A stretch of 64,000 nt of DNA from positions 744,001 through 808,000 of the forward strand of contig NZ_JACHJB010000003.1 of the NCBI RefSeq assembly GCF_014207745.1, in the 5' to 3' direction. Position 1 is the first letter of the stretch. The number at the start of each line of letters is the position of its first letter. The DNA is from Nonomuraea muscovyensis (GTDB taxonomy: Bacteria > Actinomycetota > Actinomycetes > Streptosporangiales > Streptosporangiaceae). Below are positions 49,714-59,098 of the stretch, in pieces. Below the pieces are notes generated by a model that saw nothing but the letters and a program-made list of their open reading frames with translations, ran no database searches and had not been told where the DNA came from. The translations under genes and the position numbers were made by a program.

Positions 49714-51129
49714 CTACTGCGTGACCTTCACAGGAGTCCGCGCAGCGGCCGGGTCCAGCCGCGGCCCCTCCGGGATCATGTGCAGCAACTGCGCCGGCAG
49801 CGGCGCCACCGAGGCCGCGTCGTACCCGAGCGTCTCCACCTGCGTCCCCGACTGCAGCGGGAACCGCCGGTTCTGCTCGGTCACCAGGTAGAAGGTATTG
49901 ATCGCACGTATCTGCCCGTCACCCGGCAGCAGCCCCGCCACCGCGGCCCCGCCGTGCGGCATCACGATCTGGTCGAAGTGCTCCTGGCTCCCGCTGGCCT
50001 GCGGCACCGGGATGCTGATCGTGGCCCCACTGGTGATCTTGGCCTTGGTGGAGCCGTTGTGCGTGTCGGAGTAGACGGCGCACAGTGGAGCGTTCGCCGC
50101 GGGCGTGATCACCTTGGGCATCGTCGTCGGCAGCCCGCCACCGATCATCGAGGCCTTGGACAGGGCCGCGTTCGCCGTCGCCGGATCGATGGTGATCGGT
50201 TCGACGGGCCGCGAGCCGTACGCTTTCTTGCTGGCCGGATCGTTGCGCAGCAGCGTCGCCTGCGTCACGGTGATGGGCAGGAGCCCGTCCTGGCGGAGCA
50301 CATACCACCGGTCGGCGGTGCCGGCCATGCCCGGCGTCAGGAAGATCTGGCCGATCCGCCGGGCGCGGTTGTCCGGCCCGCGCACCGCCTTGCCGCGGTT
50401 CGAGATCGAGGGGAAGCTGAAGTCGGGCCCGTTCGGGATGGCGTTGATCCAGGCTGCGGGCACCTTCCTGAGGACGGTGGCGCCCAGCGCGTTGACCCCT
50501 TCGGGGCCCACCTTCATCTTCTGGTCGCCCCAGATCACCCAGCCCTGCTGCTGTTCGTCCCGGACGACGATCGCGCCGTTGCCGACAGGCGTGCCGCCGA
50601 CGTTCATGCCGCCCACCAGTGTCACGTACGTCTTCGTGACGCCCGCCGTGTCGGCCGTCTGGCCCACGCACACCGACCACGGCCCCTTGACGAGCTTGTT
50701 CTTCGCGGGCAGCGAGTCGGGCACCCCCGGGATGCCCACGAACGGGCCCCGGTCGAACTCGGCCAGCGAGGCCGCCGACACGTTGCGCACCTTCACGTCG
50801 GGCGTGTCGAGCAGCAGCCGTGCCGAGACGTAGTTGGCGACCGGCAGCAGCTTCTTCTCCTCCTGGCTGTAGACGTACTTCGCCCCGCTCTCCTCCTCGA
50901 CCAGCAGCTGACCGGGGTCCGTCAACTTGGTCGCGTTGCCGGGCTTCAGCATTCCCCAGATCCCGAATCCGGCGGTCACCAGCACGGCGATCAGGAGTCC
51001 GCAGAACATGGCCACCGTGTGCCGGCGCATCGGAGACTCGGGCACGTCCGGCTCCGCCTGGAGCAACGCCATGCCCAGACGCTGCATCATCAGGCGGTGG
51101 GCCTGGTAGAGGTCCTTCCGGGTCTGCAT
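49714..51129 (-). CDS. eccB: T7SS core component EccB
   Basis: A 471-aa protein with the EccB signature N-terminus (MQTRKDLYQAHRLMMQRLGM), one membrane helix at about 38-60 and a large extracytoplasmic repeat domain including the two cysteines in VCVGQ and LCAVYSD. EccB forms the periplasm-facing part of the T7SS membrane complex. ATG at complement 51127-51129 is chosen because it gives the conserved family start and follows CGGAG. A GTG five codons upstream is also possible. It is transcribed divergently from the module B copy 2 pair. Confidence 0.95.
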   Translation of the reverse strand: MQTRKDLYQAHRLMMQRLGMALLQAEPDVPESPMRRHTVAMFCGLLIAVLVTAGFGIWGMLKPGNATKLTDPGQLLVEEESGAKYVYSQEEKKLLPVANYVSARLLLDTPDVKVRNVSAASLAEFDRGPFVGIPGVPDSLPAKNKLVKGPWSVCVGQTADTAGVTKTYVTLVGGMNVGGTPVGNGAIVVRDEQQQGWVIWGDQKMKVGPEGVNALGATVLRKVPAAWINAIPNGPDFSFPSISNRGKAVRGPDNRARRIGQIFLTPGMAGTADRWYVLRQDGLLPITVTQATLLRNDPASKKAYGSRPVEPITIDPATANAALSKASMIGGGLPTTMPKVITPAANAPLCAVYSDTHNGSTKAKITSGATISIPVPQASGSQEHFDQIVMPHGGAAVAGLLPGDGQIRAINTFYLVTEQNRRFPLQSGTQVETLGYDAASVAPLPAQLLHMIPEGPRLDPAAARTPVKVTQ

Positions 51130-51257
51130 GCCGCTCCGTTCCACTAAAGGTCCCGGAACATGTTACGCATGAGGGTCACGAGGGATATGTCAACTTCTGT
51201 ACGCCGTGGGGGGCATCCGAGTAAAGTTGCGATCAAGCACCTTGGGGAGGTCGTGTC

Positions 51258-51662
51258 GTGGCAGTAGAAGAGCACCAGGGCTGCGGGGAGAAGTGGCCCG
51301 GTCTCAAGGCGGAGAGAGACAACGTCACCTATCCGGAGAATCCGAAGGAGCGCTTCGAGCAACTCGCCTCGAGACTCGAGGAGGCCCTGGAGGACCTGAC
51401 CGGATCGGGGCGGGGCTCGCTGACGGACCTCACCACGCAGGGCAATCTGTCGGGCTTCACCTCGCAGGTGCGGGCCATCGACCGCTGGGAAGGCGGCCGC
51501 GCGTTCGCCAACACCCTGGATCTGGGCCACGAGGAGCTCACCAAGATCTACGGTCAGGTCAACAAGAAGTTCGCCATCGCCATCGCCCTGGTGCGAGGCG
51601 GCGGCGGCATCTACCAGACCGGGGACGACATGACCTTCCCCGGTTCCACTCAGGGCATCTAG
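51258..51662 (+). CDS. Small WPGL-type helical protein with WEG motif (module B, copy 2)
   Basis: A 134-aa protein beginning EEHQGCGEKWPGLKAERDNV. It has a helical middle (RFEQLASRLEEALEDLTG), a W77-E78-G79 turn followed by GRAFANTLDLGHEEL, and a C-terminal GGGGIYQTGDD. It looks like a diverged paralogue of 45315-45722. The start is GTG 51258, with GGGGAGG eight bases upstream. It precedes the long WXG protein by 18 bp. Confidence 0.72.
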   Translation: MAVEEHQGCGEKWPGLKAERDNVTYPENPKERFEQLASRLEEALEDLTGSGRGSLTDLTTQGNLSGFTSQVRAIDRWEGGRAFANTLDLGHEELTKIYGQVNKKFAIAIALVRGGGGIYQTGDDMTFPGSTQGI

Positions 51663-51680
51663 GGCGGCCGGGGGATCGTC

Positions 51681-53057
51681 ATGGGCGACACCACCAAGCA
51701 GACACATTGGATCAAGCAAAGCGGCGCCTCCTTCGGATGCGAAACGAAGGGGAGGAACGTGGCCGAAGTCAAGAACTTCATCGCCGCGCTCGATCCCGTC
51801 AGCGTGCGGACGGCCGCCACCTCCTATACGGACTCCTCCGCCAAGCTGGTCAAGGCGCTCAAGGCGATCGACGACGTGAGCGCCGAGCTGGCCAAGATCT
51901 GGGAGGGCGAGTCTTCCGTCGATGCGCAGAAGGCCCTGCTCCAGCTCCACCAGACGATCGTCAACCTGGCCACCGGGCTCGACCGCATGGGCACCCCCCT
52001 GGAGACGCTCAGCAGCAAGATCCGTGAACACAAGGAGTTCGTGGAGAACGGAACCGCCACCTGGAGCAATCCGATAGGCGACCCGGGCAGTTGGGACGAC
52101 TCCATGCCGGGCTCCTTCCGCACGATCGACCAGGGCTGGGAGTGGGGCTCGCAGGACGAGCTGGCGGGACACCACCTCAAGGCGTTCACCAACGACCTCC
52201 AGGCGATCCACACCCGCTTCCCCGACTACGTCGAGAAGGAACTGCCCAACATCCAGCCCCCCCAGGGCGAGAAGCCGGACGTCACCCCCACCGATCTGAC
52301 GAACTACCGGGGCCCGACCACCCCACCCCCGACCGGCTACGACCCGTCCGATTTCAACCCCGGACAGAACGGCGACGGGATCAACCAGCCCACGTACCGG
52401 GACGGCACCACCACCGACCCGCGCTTCCCGGACGGCACCGACCGGCCCGGCGGGGACACGGACATCAACCCCGACGACCTCGACCCGAACGGCACGGACC
52501 CGAACGGGACGGACCCGAACGGCAATGGCAACGGCACCGGTAATGGCAACGGCACCGGTACAGGCAGCGGCACCCCGGGCCAGACCGGCGGCCCCGGCAT
52601 GCCGTCCATCCCGAACCCGAACCTCCCGGACGGATCGAACACCGGCGTGAACGGCGACACGAACCCCGACAGCAGGACCACCCCCGACGGCACCGACACC
52701 CGCGGGACGAACCTGGCCGACTACCAGCCGCGGATCGACGGCCAGCCCTTCGGCAATCAGGCGCCGACCACCACCCCCACCACCTCGTACAGCCCGAACT
52801 ACGTCCCCACCGCGAGCACCACCCCCGGCACCGGCTTCGGCACGGGCTACGGCAACGCCCTGACCGCCGCCGAGACTGCGGCCCTCCGCGGCGGCGGCAC
52901 CAACGGGATGGGCGGCATGGGCATGCCCATGATGCCGATGGGCGGCGCCGGCGGCGCAGGCGAGGAACGCACGAACGAGACCTCTACCTGGCTCAAGGAG
53001 GAGGACGACGTCTGGGTCGGCAAACTGGACAACGTAGTGGACGGCCAGATCGGCTAG
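51681..53057 (+). CDS. Long WXG/PPE-like protein with Asp/Asn/Gly-rich tail (module B, copy 2)
   Basis: A 458-aa protein. Its N-terminal WXG domain has W74-E75-G76 (LAKIWEGESSVDAQKALLQL). A short acidic linker, a helical segment (AFTNDLQAIHTRFPDYVEKE), and a Pro/Asp/Gly/Asn-rich region with DPNGTDPNGT and NGNGTG repeats follow. The conserved C-terminus (GMGMPMMPMGGAGGAGEER, then STWLKEEDDVWVG and GQIG) is shared with 45734-47167. It probably is an exported T7SS substrate or surface assembly. Confidence 0.8.
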   Translation: MGDTTKQTHWIKQSGASFGCETKGRNVAEVKNFIAALDPVSVRTAATSYTDSSAKLVKALKAIDDVSAELAKIWEGESSVDAQKALLQLHQTIVNLATGLDRMGTPLETLSSKIREHKEFVENGTATWSNPIGDPGSWDDSMPGSFRTIDQGWEWGSQDELAGHHLKAFTNDLQAIHTRFPDYVEKELPNIQPPQGEKPDVTPTDLTNYRGPTTPPPTGYDPSDFNPGQNGDGINQPTYRDGTTTDPRFPDGTDRPGGDTDINPDDLDPNGTDPNGTDPNGNGNGTGNGNGTGTGSGTPGQTGGPGMPSIPNPNLPDGSNTGVNGDTNPDSRTTPDGTDTRGTNLADYQPRIDGQPFGNQAPTTTPTTSYSPNYVPTASTTPGTGFGTGYGNALTAAETAALRGGGTNGMGGMGMPMMPMGGAGGAGEERTNETSTWLKEEDDVWVGKLDNVVDGQIG

Positions 53058-53206
53058 ATCGGCCAACCCCCACCCCGCCGGTCCAGGACCGTCACCCGCC
53101 CCGTCCCTGCCAGTCGGCCGCCAGGTGACCCCGCACACCAGATCTCCGTACACGGACCTCGTCCCCCGGACTACCCGGCCCCCGGACTCGCTCCGCATGA
53201 ACCGCA

Positions 53207-53241
53207 CGTTCGTGCTCGTACGAACAGCCTCCGCACGAACG
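53207..53241. terminator. Inverted repeat, possible terminator
   Basis: CGTTCGTGC (53207-53215) and GCACGAACG (53233-53241) are a perfect 9-bp inverted repeat. A competing shorter hairpin, GTTCGT/ACGAAC, overlaps it. It lies at a convergent gene junction but has no T-run. Confidence 0.45.
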
Positions 53242-53263
53242 GCAGGTTCGCGCTGTAGATCAA

Positions 53264-53279
53264 CAGCATGTTCATGCTG
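53264..53279. terminator. Short perfect palindromic hairpin
   Basis: CAGCATG, TT, CATGCTG: a 7-bp stem with only two unpaired bases. It may be a protein-binding site rather than a terminator. It lies in the convergent region. Confidence 0.35.
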
Positions 53280-53377
53280 AGCAAGACGCCATCCCATGAG
53301 AGACGCCATCCCCGGGAGTTGCCATCCCGCGCGTGACGCCGTCCTCGGGAGACGCCACCCAACGGGAGGCGAGAAGC

Positions 53378-56300
53378 TTAGGCGGGACCGTCCGGCAGGG
53401 CGGCCTGTACCGGGATGGTGGACCCCGCCGCCACCAACAACCCACGACCGGGCGGCCCCCCGACGGAACCACGGGGCAGCCGGATGTTGAAGAGGTCACC
53501 ATCAGTAGGGCTCTGAACGGACAGCAGTAACCCCGTGCGCGACTTGCGAGCATCGGCCACGAATCCCCGATACGCCGTGGCAAGATCACCCGTGGCGCCC
53601 GCGATGATCACGCCGTGCTCGCCGTCCCGACCTGACCGGAGAGCCTCCTCCAGCGCCAGCCCGAGCGGCGAGTCGGGACTGACCAGCTCCGCGTCGTCCA
53701 CCAGCACCACATAGCGCTCCAGCCCCGCGACGAGATCCTGCAGCCCCGGGGCGTTGCCGTCCAGCACGGCCAACGCTCCCTGCAACGCACGCAACGGGCT
53801 GCGTCTGGGCGCCACGACGAGGACCGGGGTCCCAGACGACATCAACGACAAAGCGGCGGTGAGCAACACCGACGACCGTCCGGACCGCGTAGGACCGGCG
53901 ATCACGGCCCCTGGTCCCTGCGCCAGCAGGTCGATCCCGAGCGGTGCCAAGGCGTCGCCTCCCGCCCCGACCAGTGCCCATAGCGGTGAAGGCGCCACAA
54001 ACCCGGGAGCGAGGTCGAGCGCCTGGCCGGCAGTGATCCGCATCGGCAACGCGTCCACCCTCAGCGGCGGCTCTCCTTGCCACCACCAGGCTCCTCGCCC
54101 ACCACCGCCGCTCCGCCTGGCCGCGCGGCCTTCGAGCTTGTCGCCACTCTCCCCGCCGACCGGGGACCGAAGCGCTGTCACTATGCCACCTGCTCCGCCG
54201 CCTGCACCAGCCTCAGCGAGCTCACTGCCGAAGCCGTCCCCCTCATCGGGAGCGGTTTCCTCATCCGCGTGGATCGAGAGCTCGCCAGGAGCGGCCCCGA
54301 CGTCCGGATGAGACGAGGACCCGGCAGCAGCGGCTCCGACGTCCGTGTGGACCGAGAACTCAGGAGCAGTACTCCCGTCCATGTCGGGAGGAACCTCGGC
54401 AGGAGCGGCACTCCCGTCCGAAAAGGGAGGAACTCCGGCAGGAGCGGCACTCCCGTCCGAAAAGGGAGGAACTCCGGCAGGAGTCGCACTCCCGTCCATG
54501 CGCAGTGACAACTCGCCAGTGGCGGCCCTCTCGTCTGCAGGGTCCGAATGCTCAGCGCCGGCCAGGCGCCCTGACGCGCTGGCGCCCCTCCTGCCCCGTG
54601 CCGTCCCGGTGCCGGCCCGGATCCCCGAGAACGTCCCCGAGGCCATCGCATGTCTCCGCTCTCCAGCGGCCACGACCGCGCGTGTCATCGACTGGAGGGC
54701 GGCCACCTGGGCGGGGCCGGCGGGATCGTCGGCGAGGAGAGCGATCTGGCTCTCGACGATGCCGTGCTCACCCACCGACAAGGCACGGCCGGGCGGCATG
54801 GACGACGGAAGCTCCTTGAGCGGGAGCCCGGCCAGCCCGTAGTCGGCGGAATCCGCCAATCGAAGAATCAAGCGATCTTCGAACACCGTGGAGACCTGCC
54901 CCAACAGGCATGACCGGTCACCGGTCACCACGGCCCGGAGCCCGACGGCCGGCCCTTCTCGCAGCAACTGGAGGAGCGCCTCGGTCAGCCTCCCGTAGTC
55001 GTAGCCCTCGAACGCGGCCACGTACCCCTCCCACCGATCCAGCATGAGCACCAGCCAGGGCAGCCGGTGGCCGCTCTGGCGGTATTCGGCCAGGGAGGCG
55101 TGCCCGGCCTCGGCCAGCAGCTGCTGACGGCGGCCGACCTCCCCGCGGAGCCGGGAGAGGAGGCGTTCGACGCGGTCGAGTTGGTCACGGGTCACCACGG
55201 CGCCGCAGTGCGGCATCGCCACCAGCGGCAGCAGCGCCCCCGACCCGCAGTCGATGGCGTGGACGTGCACGTCGGCAGGCGAAGCCTGCAGCGTGATCGC
55301 GCCGGCTATCGTGCGCAGTGCCGTGGACCTGCCGCTGCGGGCCGCGCCGGCGATGAGCAGATGGCCGCCCTGGCCGAGGTTCAGCGCGAGCGGTTGCCGG
55401 TCCTGAGTCCAGGGGCGGTCCGTGAGGCCGAACACCAGCGGCTCCACCTCCTCCCATGACTCAGGAGAGGCCCAGGCGGCGTCTTCCGGAATGCCGGTTG
55501 TCCGCCCGGCGGCCACCGTGTCGTGGCGGGTGTCATCCGACGGCCGGAGAACCAGGTGGGAGGGCAACGGCTCCAGCCACGGGCTCGGCTGCTGCCGAAC
55601 TCCTGTGAGCCGGGCGGCCTCGATGAGTGCATCGGCGAGCAACGACAGGTCGGTGACCGTCGACTCCTCCGCCGGCTGCGGTGGCGGAGGCAGTCCCCGG
55701 CCGAGCGATCGCCAATCCACGTCGATCACCCGTACGTTGCCTGTGTCACCGGGCCTGGCACCGTTCCCGGCCGTCCCTGGAGTACTTCCCGCACCACCTT
55801 GCCCCCGCGAGCCGAACCGAGCGTGTTGTGCCGGCAATCCCGGCGCGGCGTGGTGTCCAGCCACACCGGATGAGGTGGGGTGTTCCGGAGCCTCCGGCGG
55901 GGCGTGTTGTCCCGACGAACCGGCTGGGATGTGCGGGTCGGCGGTCCCGCCCGTGGTCGAGAGGCCACCCGTCCCCAAACGTCCGGCCGAACCCGCTTGC
56001 CTGCCCGGGAACGACGGCCTGACCCCGCCGCCGGCCGTGACCGGCAGCGGGCTACGGCCGCCCACCCGAGCCGTCTGGACGGCCGTCGCCGCCCCCGCCC
56101 CCGACTTCACGTAGCACCGGCCGGGCGTCGACTTGGAGATGTGGGCCGCGTCCGGCATGTCGATCACGTCAGCCGATTCCATGGGCTCGGTGACCCGGAG
56201 CGCGACACGAAGGGACGTGTTCGCCTGGATGTCGGCCGTCACCACACCGGCCGGCCGTTGCGTGGCCAGGATCAGATGGATGCCCAGCGAGCGACCCCGG

Positions 56301-59098
56301 CGCGCGATGTCGACCAGCCCCGTCACGAAGTCGGGCAGCTCGGCGACCAGGGCAGCGAACTCGTCGATGATCAGCACCAGGCGCGGCATCGGCTCATACC
56401 GTTTCCCCACGCGACCGGCCAGGGCGGTGTAGTCGTCGATGTCCTTGGCCCCGGCGGCCAGTAGCAGACGCTCCCTGCGCCGGATCTCCGCGGCCAGCGA
56501 GTCGAGCGCCCGCTGAGTCAGATGGCCGTCGAGGTCGCTGACCATGCCGACCGTGTGCGGCAGACGGACGCACTCCTTGAACGCGGCCCCGCCCTTGTAG
56601 TCGATGAGCACGAACGTGAGCTGGTCCGGGCGGTTGACCACTGCGAGGGCGGAGATCAGGGTCTGCAGCAGCTCGGACTTGCCTGCGCCGGTGGTGCCGG
56701 CGATCAGCCCGTGTGGTCCGTCGAGCGCCAGGTCGATCGAGAACCGCCCCTCAGGGCCGATGCCGATCACCGCCTCCGTCGACCCGCGCGCCCGCCAACG
56801 TCCGGCGATCTCCCGGCCGGTGGGCGTGCTCAGGCCGAGCAGGTCGAGCAGGCGAACGGAGTCAGGCAGGTTGCCGGAGGGGTCTTCTCTGCTGACGTCG
56901 CGGATGGGGGACAGCGCCCTGGCCAGGCGGTCGCACCACGAGGGCGCGACGAGGTCGGCCAGGACCGGACCGATGACGTCCAGACCACCGCCGCGCAGCC
57001 GTACCAGACCGTTGGAGCCGCACGCGGCCACCGTCGCGCACTCCTCAGGGAGCAGCCGCTGGTCGTCGTCGATGGCGAGGGTGTAGACCCCCGCGCGGGG
57101 GCCCTGGCGCAGCACCTGCGGCATACCCGGAAGCCCGCGCAACGCTTGGGCGCCGTCGAGGACCACCAGCACGTCGAAGGGCCGCACGTCGTAGGTGGAG
57201 AACGCGGGTGTCTCCGGGCCGCCGAGGTCGTCCCAGCCGGTGGGGATCTTGCCGAACTCGGGGATGGCGGTGTTCTGGCGCTCGTCGATGAGCGCGGCCA
57301 GCTCGGTGACGCGGCGCGCCGCGGAATCGGGGCCGGTGCCGACCAGCGCCACGCAGTCTTCGCCGCCGCGCGGCGCGCAGTGCGGCAACCAGCGGACCCA
57401 CCCCCAGCGCTGCTCCCCGTCGGTGTGGGCGGAAAGGATCACGATCGCGAGGTCGCGTGGGCTGTGCAGGGTCGCCGCCTGGCCGACCAGCCAGCCGGCC
57501 AGGCCGGTCGCGATGTCACGCGGGCCGGTGACGCCCGCGACACCGAGTCGGCGCATGGCGAGGGCCACGGGCACGGCACGGCAGATCGGTGGATCTATGG
57601 CGCCGCCCTGCTCCTCGGTGAGCTCGAGATTGGCGGGCAGGTCGGCAAGCCCCACCCGCAGACGGAGCGCGTCAGGATCGTGGATCCGCCGTTCCCACAG
57701 ACGCCTACGCGGGCCGGTGGCCGTGAGCAGGACCTGGGCCGGATCCGGCGCCTCGGACCTACGGACCAGTTCGTCCTGTGCCCGGGCGCGCTCGACGGCC
57801 TCCTCGTACGCCTTGAGCTGCTCCTTGTACTCTTTGATCGCCTTTTTGTGCTGCTTCTTGCCGTGGCGGCGGTCGCTCCACCACTGGCCGATCATGATGA
57901 TCGGCGTCATCAGCGCGATGAGCAGGAAGTACCACTGGCGCAGGACGAACGCCAGGGTCAGGCCGAGCACGGCAGGCAGCAGCGCGGCCAGCAGTTGCAG
58001 TCGCATCCCCTCGGCGCGCCGCGGCTCACGCGGTTTCTCGAAGGCACGCTGACCTTCGGATGGACGCAGCCGGGGAGGCCGGTTGTAGGCCACGCCTCCT
58101 TCGGCCCTGGGCGTGAGATGGGCGTCCTGCGGCTCGATCGCGGTGAGGGTGAACACGGACGAGCCGCAGGTCAGCAAGGCATGCTCCGGCCAGTCGACCT
58201 TTTCGGCGAGCGGTTGGCCGTTGACCTCGGGGACTGACCGGGACTCCGACGCCCTCGCGGCCGCCTCGCGCTCGGCCACTCGCGCGGTGAGCTCGGCGAC
58301 CTCCTCGGCCCACCGGCCCTTGAGCTTGAGGCGCGGGGCCTCTTCCGCGTGCTGTGCGCGTGCCGGCTCGACCGTGATCGCGTCGGAGGTGACGCGCATG
58401 GTCACGGCCTCGGGGGCGACCGTCGGATCGGCGACGGCCATCGTGCATCCGGGGTCGGACCCGATGACGTGAACGCCCAGCCCGAGCCGGTGCACGGCTC
58501 CCGCGGCCGGGCCGCCCACCACGCGCACCTCGGCGACACCGCCCGGCTCCTCGACGATCGTGGCCCGCACCAGGTGCGGGTCTAGCGTGACCTTGTCACC
58601 GTCGCGCAGCACCGCCCTCGCCAGAGCCCGCGGGTCGAGGGCACGGCCGTTGCGCCACAGCACCGGGTCGTTCTCACCGGGCGCGCCCTTCGGCCCTCGC
58701 GCGCCTGGCTCGACCGTGTCTCCACGCGGCTCACGCCTGCTCGGGCCGGAGAACCCGACCGGCTCGGGAGCGCGGGCCGTGGGACCAGGCCTCTGCCGGC
58801 TTCCCCCGCCCCAGGGGCCTTCACGCCTGAACGGCTGGGCGGAATCCCCTCGCTCAGAGCGGTTGTGGGCACCGCCGTTGAGAGGATTGCGCTGCTCGGG
58901 CACGCGCGGTCGGGCGTCGACGGGCCGCGGTGCCGACATGCCGTACGGAGCACGTGCGCGGGGCAGCCGGACGACCTCGGCCAGCCGTGACCGGCCGCTG
59001 AGCGCCTCGCCCACCTCGGCGATCGTCGTGCTGTCGTCGCCGTCGAGCACTATGTCACGGTCGCCCTGCTCGCCGAGCACGGTGAGCATGATCCGCAT
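53378..59098 (-). CDS. FHA-containing EssC/EccC-type ATPase (FtsK/SpoIIIE family), 1906 aa
   Basis: A very large ATPase. Its N-terminal part is FHA-like (a start domain in residues 1-50; a second at about 200-260 with GVHVIGSDPGCTMAVADPTV). Two membrane helices follow (about 365-405), then a coiled segment and three FtsK-type ATPase domains. Domain 1 has canonical GTTGAGKS (K807) and IIDEFAAL. Domains 2 and 3 have GAARSGRS (R1257) and GPTRSGRS (R1741), with arginine in place of the P-loop lysine. This FHA-TM-ATPase order is that of Firmicutes EssC/YukBA rather than mycobacterial EccC. Pro/Gly-rich linkers (one with 13-residue repeats) separate the ATPase domains. ATG at complement 59096-59098 follows GAGGAGA. 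It is a second motor beside EccC, and its substrate is unknown. Confidence 0.88.
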   Translation of the reverse strand: MRIMLTVLGEQGDRDIVLDGDDSTTIAEVGEALSGRSRLAEVVRLPRARAPYGMSAPRPVDARPRVPEQRNPLNGGAHNRSERGDSAQPFRREGPWGGGSRQRPGPTARAPEPVGFSGPSRREPRGDTVEPGARGPKGAPGENDPVLWRNGRALDPRALARAVLRDGDKVTLDPHLVRATIVEEPGGVAEVRVVGGPAAGAVHRLGLGVHVIGSDPGCTMAVADPTVAPEAVTMRVTSDAITVEPARAQHAEEAPRLKLKGRWAEEVAELTARVAEREAAARASESRSVPEVNGQPLAEKVDWPEHALLTCGSSVFTLTAIEPQDAHLTPRAEGGVAYNRPPRLRPSEGQRAFEKPREPRRAEGMRLQLLAALLPAVLGLTLAFVLRQWYFLLIALMTPIIMIGQWWSDRRHGKKQHKKAIKEYKEQLKAYEEAVERARAQDELVRRSEAPDPAQVLLTATGPRRRLWERRIHDPDALRLRVGLADLPANLELTEEQGGAIDPPICRAVPVALAMRRLGVAGVTGPRDIATGLAGWLVGQAATLHSPRDLAIVILSAHTDGEQRWGWVRWLPHCAPRGGEDCVALVGTGPDSAARRVTELAALIDERQNTAIPEFGKIPTGWDDLGGPETPAFSTYDVRPFDVLVVLDGAQALRGLPGMPQVLRQGPRAGVYTLAIDDDQRLLPEECATVAACGSNGLVRLRGGGLDVIGPVLADLVAPSWCDRLARALSPIRDVSREDPSGNLPDSVRLLDLLGLSTPTGREIAGRWRARGSTEAVIGIGPEGRFSIDLALDGPHGLIAGTTGAGKSELLQTLISALAVVNRPDQLTFVLIDYKGGAAFKECVRLPHTVGMVSDLDGHLTQRALDSLAAEIRRRERLLLAAGAKDIDDYTALAGRVGKRYEPMPRLVLIIDEFAALVAELPDFVTGLVDIARRGRSLGIHLILATQRPAGVVTADIQANTSLRVALRVTEPMESADVIDMPDAAHISKSTPGRCYVKSGAGAATAVQTARVGGRSPLPVTAGGGVRPSFPGRQAGSAGRLGTGGLSTTGGTADPHIPAGSSGQHAPPEAPEHPTSSGVAGHHAAPGLPAQHARFGSRGQGGAGSTPGTAGNGARPGDTGNVRVIDVDWRSLGRGLPPPPQPAEESTVTDLSLLADALIEAARLTGVRQQPSPWLEPLPSHLVLRPSDDTRHDTVAAGRTTGIPEDAAWASPESWEEVEPLVFGLTDRPWTQDRQPLALNLGQGGHLLIAGAARSGRSTALRTIAGAITLQASPADVHVHAIDCGSGALLPLVAMPHCGAVVTRDQLDRVERLLSRLRGEVGRRQQLLAEAGHASLAEYRQSGHRLPWLVLMLDRWEGYVAAFEGYDYGRLTEALLQLLREGPAVGLRAVVTGDRSCLLGQVSTVFEDRLILRLADSADYGLAGLPLKELPSSMPPGRALSVGEHGIVESQIALLADDPAGPAQVAALQSMTRAVVAAGERRHAMASGTFSGIRAGTGTARGRRGASASGRLAGAEHSDPADERAATGELSLRMDGSATPAGVPPFSDGSAAPAGVPPFSDGSAAPAEVPPDMDGSTAPEFSVHTDVGAAAAGSSSHPDVGAAPGELSIHADEETAPDEGDGFGSELAEAGAGGGAGGIVTALRSPVGGESGDKLEGRAARRSGGGGRGAWWWQGEPPLRVDALPMRITAGQALDLAPGFVAPSPLWALVGAGGDALAPLGIDLLAQGPGAVIAGPTRSGRSSVLLTAALSLMSSGTPVLVVAPRRSPLRALQGALAVLDGNAPGLQDLVAGLERYVVLVDDAELVSPDSPLGLALEEALRSGRDGEHGVIIAGATGDLATAYRGFVADARKSRTGLLLSVQSPTDGDLFNIRLPRGSVGGPPGRGLLVAAGSTIPVQAALPDGPA
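54386..54502 (-). repeat. Three 39-bp repeats within the large ATPase gene
   Basis: Three 39-bp units, the last two nearly identical, encode 13-residue units containing DGSAAPAGVPPFS. They lie in the linker between ATPase domains 2 and 3, so copy number can vary without disturbing the fold. Confidence 0.85.

Larger units (their letters stand above)
53058..53377. other. Convergent intergenic region with hairpins and degenerate 17-bp repeats
   Basis: 320 bp between the stop of the module B WXG gene and the stop of the large EssC/EccC-like gene. It holds two hairpin-forming sequences (listed separately) and five degenerate GACGCC-ATCCC units spaced 16-17 bp at 53285, 53302, 53318, 53335 and 53351. 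I see no gene in it. Confidence 0.65.
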
